Shown here piece by piece: positions 1-12,493 of a stretch of DNA of 64,000 nucleotides (the stretch's first letter is position 1; the number at the start of each line of letters is the position of its first letter). The notes below the pieces were generated by a model. It was not told where the DNA came from. It saw nothing but the letters and a program-made list of their open reading frames with translations, and ran no database searches. Both the position numbers and the translations under genes were made by a program. Origin of the DNA: Pseudopyrenochaeta lycopersici (lineage: Eukaryota > Ascomycota > Dothideomycetes > Pleosporales > Pseudopyrenochaetaceae); assembly GCA_003313425.1 (NCBI GenBank), contig NHZP01000023.1, positions 806,001-870,000 on the forward strand. Direction: 5' to 3'.

Positions 1-1377
1 GGTGAGCGGCCGTGGAAAGTCCCCATCCAAGCTAGCCGAAGCCATGGTTACATTAATATCGCGCAACTCCTGAAAATCTTCTATATCGTTGGCCAAAGGG
101 CTCTTGCCCAACTTCTTTGAGAGAGTTCGAGTGAGCTGCTTAAGGGAAAACCGCGTGTCGTTTGCAGGCTTCTTGATAGTCAAAGGAGAAGGGGCTCGAA
201 TAGACCCCGGACTATAAAGTGGGGAAGTGTATGAGGAAGAGTTCGGGCTGACTGCGGCTGGGGTTGGAGGAAGTGGGAGGTCGAGGTTAGACCCGGTGAA
301 CGAGTCTTCAGCACGCCTCATGATACCTGCATGCGCCGAACCAAGATCTCCATACAATGATCTCTTAGGTGCCATCTGGATATCTATTAGCTGCGTTGAC
401 ATTGAGCGGGGGGTGGCATTGACCTCTGAAGCAGCTTCGAGCGGCTCCTCGAAGGACCGCTGCGGAAGAAATTCACTTGAATCGAAATCTCTTGATGGAG
501 TTACAATGTCGTGAAGTAGCAAAGAATCGTGGGGATTGACCAAATCGAAAGATGTGCCGCGGTAATGAATAATTGCTGGGGTTGCAGGTGGAGTTGCGGG
601 TGCGGTTGTCGTGAAGCTTAGTGCGGTTGTGCGCGTGTTTTCCCTTTCATCGCGCGGTGGAGAAAAGGCCGGGTCTGCAGAGTGGGGCGGCTGTGGGAAT
701 CGCGACAATGAAAAAGTGGAAAGCGCAGGTGTAGATTGGGCGTCACTCGAGTGTGAATGCTCCGTACAAATGCTTAGGTGAGCAGGCAACGGTGACCGCT
801 GGAATTGCGGAGCTTTCACGTTTTCAAGAGGGAGAGATAATGGCACAGGACCTGTGGCAGCAGGCGGCCTGGGCAGCCTTTTTCTCGAGTTAAAGTGACG
901 TACCTTTCCAGACAGGTTGGCTGTCGAAATGCTCGACACGCTCCCGCTTTGCACACGAGGCTCAGCCGACTGAGATCGAAATGAAAGATCGAGTAACGCC
1001 TGTTGCTGGAAAGGGGTTTGGCTGGATTTGAGCTGTTGTACCGACTGAGAAAAGTGAAGAGGCCGAAATGATGAACCAGAGCCAGAGCGCCTTGTACGCG
1101 TTACTGAAGGTACGCGCTCAATGTCACTCAATGCGGACGCCGCAGGCCTTCTCCTAAGTGTCTTGCCCGAAGGCGTCCCTTTTTGCGAGATGGGTGTATA
1201 TTGTTGCTTGCGATACTCGTGGATAGTGAGAGTGTGAATGGGGGTCCGAGAAGATACTGATGAGGTCACCGAGTGATGTGGAGAGTGCACAGGCGTCATT
1301 GGATTGCCAGCCTGGATTGGTGGTGAATTCGTCTCGATCATTCGCGGTGAACGCGATTGGGGGTTGTAGGTTGCCAT
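1..1377 (-). CDS. Partial Ser/Pro-rich low-complexity protein, function unknown
   Basis: An uninterrupted frame of 459 codons runs from an ATG at 1377 to the window edge without a stop, so the C-terminus is missing. The protein is rich in Ser, Pro, Thr and Arg, with polar repeats such as TAPATPPATPA, and looks mostly disordered. A basic patch near residue 425 (KQLTRTLSKKLGKSP) is the only segment that looks conserved and could be a short binding helix. I see no catalytic motif, signal peptide or membrane segment. Absence of stops over nearly 1.4 kb and sensible codon use support real coding. I do not recognise the family; a cytoskeletal or signalling scaffold is possible but unproven. Confidence 0.75.
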   Translation of the reverse strand, partial: MATYNPQSRSPRMIETNSPPIQAGNPMTPVHSPHHSVTSSVSSRTPIHTLTIHEYRKQQYTPISQKGTPSGKTLRRRPAASALSDIERVPSVTRTRRSGSGSSFRPLHFSQSVQQLKSSQTPFQQQALLDLSFRSQSAEPRVQSGSVSSISTANLSGKVRHFNSRKRLPRPPAATGPVPLSLPLENVKAPQFQRSPLPAHLSICTEHSHSSDAQSTPALSTFSLSRFPQPPHSADPAFSPPRDERENTRTTALSFTTTAPATPPATPAIIHYRGTSFDLVNPHDSLLLHDIVTPSRDFDSSEFLPQRSFEEPLEAASEVNATPRSMSTQLIDIQMAPKRSLYGDLGSAHAGIMRRAEDSFTGSNLDLPLPPTPAAVSPNSSSYTSPLYSPGSIRAPSPLTIKKPANDTRFSLKQLTRTLSKKLGKSPLANDIEDFQELRDINVTMASASLDGDFPRPLT

Positions 1378-2868
1378 TGTGATGGTGCTGCAAGTCCAGT
1401 TTTGTCCACTGCCACAACCCTATTCTGGAATTTCCCACTGTATTACAGCCGAGGTTCTAAGCAAGTGTTACCGTCACCTGTGTATACCTCTTTTGTTTGT
1501 CTGATCCGATGTCGCACTGCAGCTGGTTTCTAGCGGATACATGGCGTTACTCACGCCATGGGCTCCGATTGTAGAAGGTTGATCCAGTAGCTGATGGAGA
1601 ATTTGGTCAGCGGGCTATGCTGGCTTTCTATTCACTACTTGCTTGACCAACCTTAAGTAGCCTCTGGACGAAACACCCTCTCCACAGTGCCGAATTTTGC
1701 CAATGAGCGAACGTCGAAGATATTTTTTTTTGGCTGTGAGGTCAATTCCTGAGGTCGTTCACACCGATAGCCGTAAGTGTGACGTGTGCTTGAGATCCGG
1801 ACGAATGCAGACTCAAATAACAGTTTCGGCAGCGAAAGGTGAGAGCAACGCGAGATATTAAGATTAGAAGCGATAGAAGAGAAGAAGAAGCTACAAAGTC
1901 CAGCCCACTGAAAGAGAAGAGGAAGTCGCAGAGCACAATGGGCTGAGGTGTGCCAGGCGAGGAAGGCACAGTACTCTTTGTCGAGTACCCAGGAGGAAAT
2001 GATGGCGAAGAACAGCAGAAGAACACTATTAGAAAAAGAACGCCGCCCCCGGAGCCACCGTCCGGTCGTCACCTCAGCAGCCCACACAATCCCACTACAT
2101 CCACGTCTACTACCATGGCTCATTACACCTTCCGGGACTTCGTGTTCGAGGAAAGAGCGATGCAGTCGTGTGTGTGGACGTCGTTGTGCGTCGCCCCTGT
2201 CTAGCGTCTTTCGCAGCTGGCCAGTCAGGCGGCGCAGGCCGCTCCAGCACCGGAACACAAGACACGACCGCGCTGAGGCGACTGAGAAGGCTCTGCCACT
2301 GATCAGAGCTGCTCAGGCCCGTCATCTCGTTTCGCTGCCTGTCAGTGGAGCCCTCATCGGATGCCCGGTGGACGTGCATGCCCAATCAGCCACTGCCGTT
2401 CGCTTGCCTCCTGCTGCCACGAACCGGCATTGCGCGGTGGGGGAGATGAAGTCTTACTTCAGCTGGTTATCACGAATAAAAAGCACGAGTCTGGCTGCGG
2501 CTCTGCGGACTGCTCTCATGTTGAGGGTGGGGAATTACGAGCAGTCGTCGTGGCATGCCCAGTTATTTGTGAGGCCCCCCCATGTGCGAGCGTTGCACTA
2601 ATGTATTGATCGGCTGCACTGCAAATCAGTGATCCCGATCGCTCGGTGCGCCCACGAACTGGGTGTTCGGCTTTTGCAGTCGAGTGCGAGTAATGGCGAA
2701 TACATTGCATTACTGTGAGGCTTGCATGGTCATGCCGCTGCCGTGTTTTGCAGGTACGCTACAGCCGACTCAAGCTAGTGGCAAACATGACGGTGAATAA
2801 TGTACATATATGTGAGCATGGCAAACGCTTTGAAACAAGGTTTCCGACAGCGTTCGGGTTGTTTAGCT
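1378..2868. other. Intergenic, no gene supported
   Basis: Lies upstream of the partial gene and downstream of the next minus-strand gene, so it holds a promoter and a 3' UTR. Overlapping frames on both strands here have mutually inconsistent reading, no recognisable domain and no convincing splice structure. A short T-run sits near 1723. Confidence 0.6.
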
Positions 2869-4331
2869 CTATCCATTTGGTCTCTCTCCTGCATTTGACC
2901 CCTCCGACCTCCCTTCGAGCTCATTCTGAGCCAACTCGTGCAAAGCCTGCTTTGCACTATACTCCTTCAGCCCCGACCGGGACTTCCTGCGTCGTATCGA
3001 CGGATATCGTGTTGGTTCTTGATTGCTCAAAGGCGAGTAGGAGAAGCGTCGTGGGTCAGAGTCTTGTGGATATTGATGCTCGAGAACAACACGAACGTTG
3101 AGATTATCAGGTGCCCAACTATGCCTGCTCAGCATATCTTGGTTCCGTCTGAGAGACTTGTTTCGCCTTGGAGGGGTGGTGGGCTGTGTTGATTGGCTCG
3201 TGGGTGAAGCCTCGATAGCCTTGTCATCGTCTGGGATTGTAGAGTCAAACTGTCTTCTATCCCCATCCCTGGACTCATCACCCTCTTCCTTCGTGTCCTG
3301 ACAAGTTAGCTTGGGATTCAGGAGTTGGGCTAGCAGCATCTCACATTTGTTGGATACACAGTACCGGGCATCGTCACATATTCATCCAGTGGTTGTGCCA
3401 AGCTGGCAAAGTTGAATCCTCGCCCAGGCTGACTGGGAAGGAACCGTTGTCCAATATCAGCGTTAAAGTCAAGGTGTAGATCCTGTGTTGGCAGGTATCT
3501 TGATAGATTTGTGTACCACTGTGGGTAGGCTCCGTACCAAGCTTCTATCTCAGCATCTACATTGACAGTCAAATACATGTTCTTCACATCGTCAGGCTTG
3601 TGCACAAGCAAAACAAAGTCGAATTCGCGTGGAAGGCCAGATCGTTGCAAAAGGTTCTCTTCTAGCGTCCAGACCGCCATAGCATCTTCAACATCGTACT
3701 CCGGTCCTAGAGGGCTTCGCTTCGAGCGCACTGAACCCTGGATGCTCATCATGTGAAAGACCTTGTAGCTGCCATTCATGCCCCCTGTGGGATTCAATGT
3801 AGCAGCCAACGGCGCCTGAGAGACGCCCAGCGAACTGGATAGACTAAAGTTCCATTGGAGGTTCTCGGGCGATACGGCTCCAAACATCAACTCTGGGGCA
3901 TGCTTCAGAATCCGAGGATGCGAGGTGGGAGGCCGGAATGATGGATTCTCATAGGCTCCAGGATGGTCATCGTCGCCGTGGACACACACTTCGATCTCAG
4001 CGCTCTTGAAGCGATGGCTTCGAGGGTCATGGGGATGGAAGACGAAATGGACAGAAACAAAGTACAAGTCGTCCATCACTGGCTCATGGAGCGCGCTGGA
4101 CTCGTAGTAACCGTGTTGCAAGCGATTAACATGTGCGGAGATGAATGCATTCCCAGGCAGAGTGCGCTCATAGAGACATTTCTGATGGATCTGAAGGCGC
4201 TTTTTGGGGACATTTTGGTCTTTGGATGGTGTGCCAATGGAGCCTCTTCGCTTGCCTGGCGCATCTGTTGGCCTTCGTTGCGGTACTTCAGCACCTCCAC
4301 CTCCTCTTAGTCGGCGCAACCAGGAACTCAT
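2869..4331 (-). CDS. Conserved fungal protein of unknown function
   Basis: Two exons, 4331..3345 and 3297..2869, give 471 aa. The 47-nt intron has a GTGAGA donor, a GCTAAC branch site and a TGTCAG acceptor, and keeps phase 0. The ATG at 4331 is preferred over an upstream TTG in the same frame. Residues about 1-330 look like a compact domain with aromatic-rich segments (DDLYFVSVHFVFHP, WTLEENLLQRSGL, AWYGAYPQWYTNLSRYLP). The second exon encodes a charged, Arg/Ser-rich tail that is probably disordered. No signal peptide or membrane span is visible. I do not recognise a named domain. The gene is divergent from urease across a roughly 690-bp shared promoter. Confidence 0.85.
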
Positions 4332-5017
4332 CGCAAGCACACCTGTTCCCAACGATTGCGAGGAGCTTCGATAATAGAGTGGGCTAAGCGTGTTCTATTC
4401 ACATTCATGTGACTGGACGAGTTGATGAATCGGCCACGTGTGGCTAGCTGTACCCCGATGATCAATAGGTGTGCAGATGCATTTTCACGTTGCGGCCGTG
4501 TCGACGGGCGATGGTAAGACTGTGTGAGAGAGGGTGAGAAACGTGGCAAGAGGCAGGAGTGCATAAGGTTTATGAGAAGAGGAGGTGAGACGGCCCAGCG
4601 AGGCGTCCGATTGAGGCATGGGCGCTGCCTGTTCCCGTGTGCTTAACCACGCCGAAACACCAATCTAATTGTTTCGGTACTCCAGCGGCGCAGCTTATGC
4701 CGCTGTCAAGAGCCAGGAACGCTGCAGCCTGTTTGAGTCTGCGCGATCTGAGTGGTGCAGTGGCGGAGAATAACCCAAGCCAAGGCTCACAAACGTGGGA
4801 TGAATTAGTCGAGGTTGGCGTGTGGCTTGAAGCCGCAGGCGCAAATTTCTTATCAGCGCGCCTCTTTATCGCGGCGCGTGCCCCGCAGACTCCCTAAAGA
4901 GGTGAAGTCTGCTGGGTGGGCGGAAGGGCTATGGAATTTGGTTAGTAGAAGACGGGCTGCAAAAGCTCACATTGCTGTCAATTGCCCTCATTTCTGGCTG
5001 CTTAAGATTTGTTCACG
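4332..5017. promoter_or_regulatory. Divergent intergenic region upstream of urease
   Basis: Separates the minus-strand unknown gene from plus-strand urease and must carry both promoters. I see no clear TATA element or operator that I could name. Confidence 0.5.
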
Positions 5018-7852
5018 ATGCAGTTGTGTCCCAGGGAGGTGTGTGAATGTCGGCGCCGACGGGCATGCTGCCTGTGGAACCCTGCTAATTGCTCCACAAC
5101 AGATCGACAAGCTCGTCATCTCTCAGCTTGGCCTTCTGGCGCAACGCCGGTTGGCGAGAGGTGTGAAGCTGAACCATAGTGAAGCTACTGTGGGTGCCAA
5201 ATAATACATGTTGAATCTGTACTGACAGGCTCGAGGCGCTCATCGCAAATAATCTTCAAGAAGTAACGTCCCCGATTGCGCGCGCATTCGGTACTTGACG
5301 CTGACCGCGTACAGCTTATTCGAGATGGACAGCACACTGTTGCCGACCTCATGTCGATTGGCAAGACCATGCTTGGTCGTCGCCATGTGCAGCCCTCAGT
5401 CGTCGCGTCGCTTAGTGCATTGATGGTCGAAGGCACCTTCCCATCCGGCACTTACCTCGTTACCGTCCACAACCCTATCGCAACCGAAGATGGTGACCTC
5501 GAGAGGGCCCTGTACGGGTCGTTCTTGCCTATTCCCTCAATCGACATGTTCCCCCTTCCGGAAACGAGCGTATACGAGGACATAAAACAGCCTGGTGCTA
5601 TAGTCGCTGTGAAGGGGCAGGCGGGTACCATTACACTGAATGAAGGACGCAAGAGGATCAGGCTCAAAGTCAAGAGTATGGGAGACAGACCGATTCAGGT
5701 AGGGGCAGTGCAGTATGGTCAGAGTCGCCGACATTAATTGCCCTGCATAGGTCGGATCTCACTACCACTTCATCGAGACGAACCCCCAACTTCAATTCGA
5801 TCGTGTACGCGCTCACGGCTACCGACTCGACATCCCCGCTGGCACCTCGGTACGATTCGAGCCCGGCGACACCAAGACAGTCACTTTGGTGCAAATTGCT
5901 GGAAACCAAATTATAAAGGGAGGAAACAAGATCGCGTCAGGCCATATCGAAGACACATCTATTGTGGAAGGCATCTTGGAGAAATTGGAATCAGGGGGTT
6001 TCCTGCACGAACCGGAACCTCTTGGCGATGCTGCGCACATTGACTTCTGCACCATGGAGCGACAAGCTTATATCACAATGTTTGGTCCTACAACTGGCGA
6101 TTTGGTCAGATTAGGAGCAACCGATCTGTGGGTCAAGGTCGAGAAAGATATGACCAAGTATGGTGACGAATGCGCATTCGGCGGTGGAAAAACCTTGAGG
6201 GAAGGTATGGGACAAGCTGGTGGAAGGTCCGACAAAGATACTCTAGACACCGTTGTTACCAACGCATTGATCATCGACTGGAGTGGCATCTACAAAGCGG
6301 ATATTGGCATCAAGGACGGCAAAATCGTGGGCATTGGCAAGGCCGGCAACCCCGACGTCATGGATGGAGTGCATCCAGATTTGATAATCGGTTCGTGTAC
6401 GGATGTAATTGCTGGCGAACATGGCATCATTACCGCAGGCGGCTTTGATACGCATATCCACTTCATTTGTCCTCAGCAAGCAGAAGAGGCTATTGCGTCC
6501 GGTATCACGACTATGCTTGGCGGTGGCACAGGTCCAAGGTATGACACCTGAAATCGTTTGAGCTTCATCATCGATTGACTTTCACAGTACTGGCACGAAT
6601 GCGACAACATGCACACCAGGAAAGACGCATATCAAGCAAATGCTGCAAGCCATCGATGAGCTGCCTCTGAACTACGGTATCACAGGCAAGGGAAATGACT
6701 CGGATCTTCTTCCACTTCAGGAACAAGCCGAAGCTGGCGTATGTGGTCTCAAGTTGCACGAAGACTGGGGCACTACGCCGGCAGCCATCGATGCCTGCCT
6801 GACCGTCTGTGACGATTACGATATCCAGACGCTCATTCACACAGACACGTTGAACGAGTCTGGCTTCGTTGAACAGACTGTTGCCGCTTTCAAGAACAGG
6901 ACAATTCACACATACCATACTGAGGGTGCCGGCGGAGGTCACGCCCCAGATATCATTGCCGTCGTTGAACACGACAATGTCTTACCCTCCTCCACCAATC
7001 CAACCAGGCCATATACTCTAAACACGCTAGACGAGCACTTAGACATGCTCATGGTCTGCCATCACCTGTCACGTAACATTCCTGAAGACGTGGCCTTTGC
7101 AGAGTCACGTATTCGTGCCGAAACTATCGCAGCAGAGGACGTACTTCATGACCTCGGCGCCATCTCTATGATGTCATCGGACTCACAGGCAATGGGGAGA
7201 TGCGGTGAAGTCATCCTCCGGACCTGGAACACTGCGCACAAGAATAAGACGCAGCGCGGAACACTTAAAGAAGATGAAGGAACCGACGCCGATAATTTCA
7301 GGGTAAAGAGATACATTAGCAAGTACACCATAAATCCAGCGATTGCCCAGGGTATGAGCCACCTCATCGGCAGTGTCGAAGTGGGCAAGGTTGCGGATCT
7401 GGTTCTCTGGACCCCCCGGAACTTTGGTGTCAAACCGAAATTAATCGTAAAGAATGGCTGGGTTGCATACGCCCAAATGGTACGTTCCCCTCACGGCTTT
7501 CTACATTCTTCAACCATACTGATTCACCCAGGGCGACCCCAATGCGTCAATACCTACTATAGAGCCCATCATGATGCGACCCATGTTCGCCCCGCTCGTC
7601 CCCTCCTCAAGCATTACGTTTGTCTCACAAGCCTCCATTTCTTCCGGCACCATCGAGTCCTATGGCCTGCGAAAGCGGGTTGAAGCCGTCAAGAACTGCA
7701 GGAATATAGGGAAAAAGGATATGAAGTTTAATGACACGAGGCCGAAAATGAAAGTTGATCCCGAGACCTACACAGTCGAGGCAGATGGTGTCAAGTGTGA
7801 GGCAGCACCTTCCGACACTCTACCATTGTCACAAGGCTATTTTGTGTATTAA
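5018..7852 (+). CDS. URE1: Urease (fused gamma-beta-alpha fungal type)
   Basis: Seven exons: 5018..5038, 5103..5189, 5236..5262, 5315..5698, 5751..6538, 6588..7479, 7532..7852, giving 839 aa, the normal fungal/plant length. It hydrolyses urea to ammonia and carbamate in the cytosol. The first exon encodes only MQLCPRE, then [10 protein letters not shown] starts the gamma domain, followed by beta (from about residue 135) and alpha regions. All dinickel ligands are present: H408 and H410 (HIH), carbamylated K491 (GLKLHEDWG), H520, H546 and D634, plus the flap His pair H594/H595 (MVCHHLS). Each is offset by one from jack bean urease. Exon 3 uses the acceptor ending CTCGAG at 5235, because the nearer ACAG at 5228 breaks the frame. 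No urease accessory genes (UreD, UreF, UreG) lie in the window. Confidence 0.97.
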
Positions 7853-8397
7853 ACATGTCGAGGTAGGGGCATTGGCAAGATTGAATAAAGCATAACGGAG
7901 TTCATTTCGTATACATATATATTCCATCCAACCTATGCATCTCGTGCATTCTCAAGACCGTAAACGTTACACCGTTAAAATCGTATATCAAACCAACACC
8001 GCTATGCCAATATATGTACAAAGAAAAGCCACTAAAGGCGCATCTCATCTAATGGGAAGGAGGGGGGGTATCTCAGGTCTTTTTTAATCTTCCTCTTCGT
8101 CAAAACGTATGCCCAATCTACGCCGAAATGCCCAAGTAAATGCCCAAATTTTTTGCTTTTAGTTTCTGCGGGATGGCGCCGAAGCGATGATGGAAACAAT
8201 GTGTTGTGAATACTAATATGTTTTGTGGGGGAATATGTTGTGAGACGGGTATGTTGGGGAGATTAATGTAGTAGGGGGAGAGAAGGGGGAAGGAAGGAAG
8301 GATGAGAAGAACAAAAGAAGGAAGGGGAAAAAGAAGAAAAAAGAAAAAATGACTGCCATGTCGCCATGTCTATCTAGAATCTTCCGATCCCTGGCGG
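7853..8397. other. Convergent 3' region with purine tract
   Basis: Lies between the urease stop and the stop of the minus-strand zinc-finger gene. From about 8274 to 8350 the plus strand is almost pure purine (G/A, with one T and one C), ending just before the zinc-finger gene stop. The transcript of that gene would carry it as a polypyrimidine 3' UTR. Confidence 0.7.
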
Positions 8398-11356
8398 CTA
8401 CTGTTGTTCGTCCTTCTTTTGAGACGCATCGTCAGACGATGATGGCCATCCCATTGAGGGGAAAGAGCCGAAAGGGTCGGTGTCTATTTGCATCCAACCT
8501 TCCTGGTTCATCCGCGCGAGAGTTTGAGGGAGGCGTGACGAACCAGGCCGGTCGAGCATATGATCTAACATTGGGGGCAATGGGTTGTGAGTGTTATTCG
8601 CAGACCAAGCCGGTTCTGGTGCGGTACCATGCGCTTGGGTGGTGGGGGGAGGCGGACAAGGGCGGTGCAAGAGCTCAGGGACAACAGAGCGGTAGTCCAG
8701 GTTGAGAAAGAACTCTTGGTCCATGCTCTGATTGCCGAAGTTGAATATGTTGTCCTCCTCCAGACTGGATTGCGACGACGGGAGCAATGAGGAGAAGCCG
8801 CTACTATTGCCTTGAGTGCTAGGCTTGGTGCTAGGGTCTGACGAGCTTGGATCTTGAGTAGTGCCATCGTTTGAAGGGAGTGTAAGGCTTTGTGGCGCAG
8901 CGTTGTATGACATGTGTGTGGACCCTTGCTGGACTTGATCTTTGAAACGGAGGTCGTCGAGACGCGCACGGAACTCGGCTACGATTTCGTCAATCGACCG
9001 CTGGTCCTTTGCCCGCTCAACGCGATCGACAGCTAACCAGTACGCACATACTCCAAGAGCGTCACGTAGTACCGTTTCTGATGAAGCAATGGCTGCCAAG
9101 TCATCATCATTACCTGGCTCAGGCTTGACGTCTTCGTCTGGGTCTAGGTTTTGAAGGCCTCCATTTCGGTCTAAAAAATGGTGAGGAGATTGGCCAAATT
9201 GTACGTCGTCCATCTGTTCCTGGGCCTGATTTGAAGGTACCAGGGATCCATCTGTAGGCTCCTGTGCTCCGTTTGGGGGTTGGGATCCTTGGTTTGGAGA
9301 CTGGACCGTTGTGCTCCTTGTCCCTGGGAGAAGTGGCGCAACTATGTCATCAGACAACCAGGTCCAATCATCAGTATCTGTAGACTACTAGTCAGAAAGA
9401 TGTGGCCGTGTTTGAAGTGAAGGTGACTTACAAGGACTTGGCACGCGGGTTGCCTCGGGAAATATACTTAGATAGAGCCGCACCCAGGTTACGACTACCT
9501 CAGAAGGCCCACGAGGTAGGTCTTTCTGTACACAGGTACCTGCCGCGTGGTTCCCGTCGATCCAGGCCTGCTCAGTAGTCATATCGTCTTGGCATCGCCC
9601 ACAGTGTAGTAAGATCTGAAAAACACTAGAATGTTTTTTGGACCTGGTGAGATGCGTTCGGATTTCGCTCACATAATGCTTCCCACATCCACCACATGGA
9701 GACCTCAGTCCGAGCATGACGTGGTGCTTGTGTACTACACAGTCAATTTTTCTGCGCTTTGCTTTCTCGGGAGGGTCAATGGATGCGACCATGATTTTGC
9801 CGCCAGCTTTCTTGCCTTTGTTATCAATTTGCTCGTTGCGCGTGGCTCCCTTTCTTGATGCTGCTCGTGAGGTATTTCGCTGAGCTGGACCTTTGCCTGG
9901 ATTTGACTGTGATACGGGCCCTGACTTGGATTCGCCATCTTCTCCTGGTTCGGTATTCCAATCACCGTTATCGATGTTAGCATTGTGACCACCTTGCGGT
10001 TGTGGACGGATCTGCTTCGAAATATCTTTTAGTGCCTTAGCAAAGAAGCTGAAAGCATCTGGTCTAGAACAAGTAAGCTTCCATGTTATCTGAATGCAGG
10101 CTTATCACTCACTCTTTCAATCGCATCTCGGTTAAAACCCGGTCCCAGCGAGCAAGAAAACTTTCGCAGAACGACCCATAAGAAGCGGCTCCTAATTTTG
10201 CGTAGATCTCCGCAAAAGTGGCATGGGCTTGCTCCGACTGCGCCGGTACCCGATAGCACAAGCTGAAGGATCCACGACGTGATGAAGGCAGCGGTGAAGA
10301 CCCCTCCTGGCTGCTTCCATTCTCAGGGCTATCGGCATCGAAAGCATGCTCGGTCTTGTGGCGTACTGAGCCTGGCGCCCTTCGAAATGGTTTGGCATCT
10401 GCTATTCGATGCTTGGTCCATTCATGCTTGCGTCTCGCATCTGGTCTCGCGAAAACCGCCGGGCAGAAACGGCAAATGCATTGTGTTCGCTCCGAACTGT
10501 TCTGGGAATGATATTGCTTTACGTGACGGCGACAGTTTCCCCGCCGATATGCTCCAGTGAACTTTCTCCCACACGTCTCGCATATTGTGACATCAGGCGG
10601 AGAGGTCGTGGGCCGTCGCGTAGGTTTGGGCAGCGATATGGCTTGGTGGTGATCAGACACGTCTGGCATGGGTTGATCGTTTAAGAGTAAGTCTGAATGA
10701 GAGTTCACAATGAGCTCAGGGATGGGGTAATGGCCACATCCATCTCGGTGAGCACGGTCGACCTGGTGACGAGGGTCGCTCTAATGATAGTGTCAGTAAA
10801 CCAAAAGCGACCGAACTTTGGGATATCGTACCTTTCTTTCAGGGGTCCAGGGCGACTGATCTTTGAACGCATTAAAAGTATTGAAAACATTGGACCAGTC
10901 TAAATTTTCGGGAAATTTCGGCTCGAAGGGAGGGGAGCAGACAGGTCCATCCAGGCTGCTTGTGGCTGGAGGTAAGAATTCCTCTAGTGGAGGGATCAAG
11001 GGCGGAACATCTCTAGCAGGATCGTCCCAGTCCGATCTCTCGAGAATTTTTGATTCGGAAAAAGACAAGAAACATCCTTCTGAATAGATCTCGCCTGGGT
11101 CGGAGCCAAATCTTACCGACGAGTTGCTGTTGAAGCCCGAGTCGGTCCTTGTGTCACGCACAGTAACCTGGTCAAGCAGCTGACTAGAAAAGTGTGAAGC
11201 TTCAACAGGGGCTGAGAAACGTCCCAGATATGACGATCCGTAGGCGGAATCGGAATATTCGGAACTGCGGGAGCGGAGGTGATCAGCATCGTCTGCCGGG
11301 GTCGTCATTCGTCGGGAGCCATGGCCATTAGCCAGGCCCCCAGAATGGGACGTCAT
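8398..11356 (-). CDS. Large C2H2-type zinc-finger protein, putative transcription factor
   Basis: Four exons, 11356..10832, 10780..10113, 10063..9432 and 9377..8398, give 934 aa. Introns are 49-54 nt, with donors GTACGA, GTGAGT and GTAAGT and acceptors TTAG, CTAG and ACAG, and all phases fit. The N-terminal 175 residues are acidic and Ser-rich. The second exon holds a zinc-finger pair: a long-spaced CETCGRKF...HVKQYH and a classical CRFCPAVF...HEWTKH. A third cysteine/histidine cluster (CGGCGKHY...HLTRSKKH) lies near residue 530. The C-terminus is Gln/Ser/Pro-rich and acidic (NFGNQSMDQEFF), like an activation domain. Nuclear DNA binding is inferred. I cannot assign a known regulator, and one long-spaced finger is atypical. 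Confidence 0.85.
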
Positions 11357-12493
11357 AAGTAAACCTGTACAAAATGATGGATGTGATAGAATGAGATGAA
11401 AATCGAGTGCGGTGCACCAAGAGAGAGAGAGAGAGAACGGCGGGCGGGGCGCTGTTCTTATGTGTATATCTCAACTGTGCAACTGTTCGGCGCCTAACCC
11501 AACGTGATCATTCATAGGCGCCACATGAAGGGCACGCCGAGGGCACGCCGCTACGATGACGCACTGGGAAATGATCGTTACAGGCTTTTATCGCGGAGAT
11601 ACTGGGATGGGCATGCGGGGAAAACCCAATGCTCGTCCACGATTCGTCTGATAGACGATAAGCTGCGGCGAGCTGCGCAAGTATCCAGTGAACGCGCTTC
11701 GCTTTTGCGCGCAAATGCAATTGTGCAGTTGTTCGATGTACTCGACAGCTCGAAGCCATTGTTGTCGAGTCTCGACCCATTGTCGTCGAGCGTCGAGGCA
11801 TTGCCCAAGCATGCTATCGCGACACCAAGCCCAGCGAGTGGCTACGCGGCGCCGGGCAGCCTCCAAAGGGCGTTACGAGACGGTACGATACGGTGTGATT
11901 TGGCTACGGGCAGATCCCACGCCCTTTCCCTCATTTTCTCTAGGCGAGGGCAAAAGATTGAATTTCGAGGAGGGCGTGGCTTCGCGACCACGCTTGTCTT
12001 ATACTCACCACGAGGGTGCCCTCTTTTTCGGCCCCCACACAACTTAAAGTCCCACTGCGCGCACCCCTGGTGATCCTTCCGCTGCCCATGTCCCGGCGCA
12101 TCTCTCCCAGTTGGCTAGCATCTTGAAAAACTCTTCCCGCGTTGCACAAACAGTCGTGCGCTCTCGTATAGTGGTTGGCTTCCGCAATATCTATATATGG
12201 CAGTAACATCAGACCCCAGCAAGGCTGGGCTGGCTCAGACTGTGGTCTGCATGATTGTGTTGGACAGCGGCTGACTGTGTGCAGACAAGGCTGGGCGTAG
12301 AGTGACGTGCCTGGGCGTGAACGGGATGGGCTGGTGAGGCACTTAAAGCAGTTGGTGGCTGCTGTTCCTGATTATTGGTATTGTCAGCCTTCCTTTCGCT
12401 GTGGCGATTGCAACTCCCTCTGTGTCTGAGCAGTCTTTCGCATTCATGTTGTTCGCAATGGGATGATCTTATCTTGATTTTGGTTCCTTCAAG
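11357..12493. promoter_or_regulatory. Divergent intergenic region
   Basis: Promoter space between the zinc-finger gene (minus) and the pepsin-like gene (plus). Contains a (GA)8 microsatellite at 11421-11436 and short repeats of the TCGAG/GTCGAG type around 11758-11795. A TATA-like run (TATATAT) sits at 12192-12198. Frames of up to 189 codons exist but lack domains. Confidence 0.6.
11421..11436. repeat. (GA)8 microsatellite
   Basis: Perfect GA dinucleotide repeat read directly, about 65 bp upstream of the zinc-finger gene ATG, so probably in its promoter or 5' leader. Confidence 0.9.

Noticed and set aside
1653..2601. Overlapping long frames on both strands (about 200 codons each)
   Set aside because: Mutually exclusive, low-complexity translations, no domain, poor start context; better explained as intergenic DNA.
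5190..5228. Urease exon 3 starting after the ACAG at 5228
   Set aside because: Breaks the frame; the acceptor ending at 5235 gives the conserved [13 protein letters not shown] reading.
11504..12073. Plus-strand frame of 189 codons
   Set aside because: Competing frames on the other strand, no family resemblance, starts at a non-ATG or weak position, lies in a promoter region.
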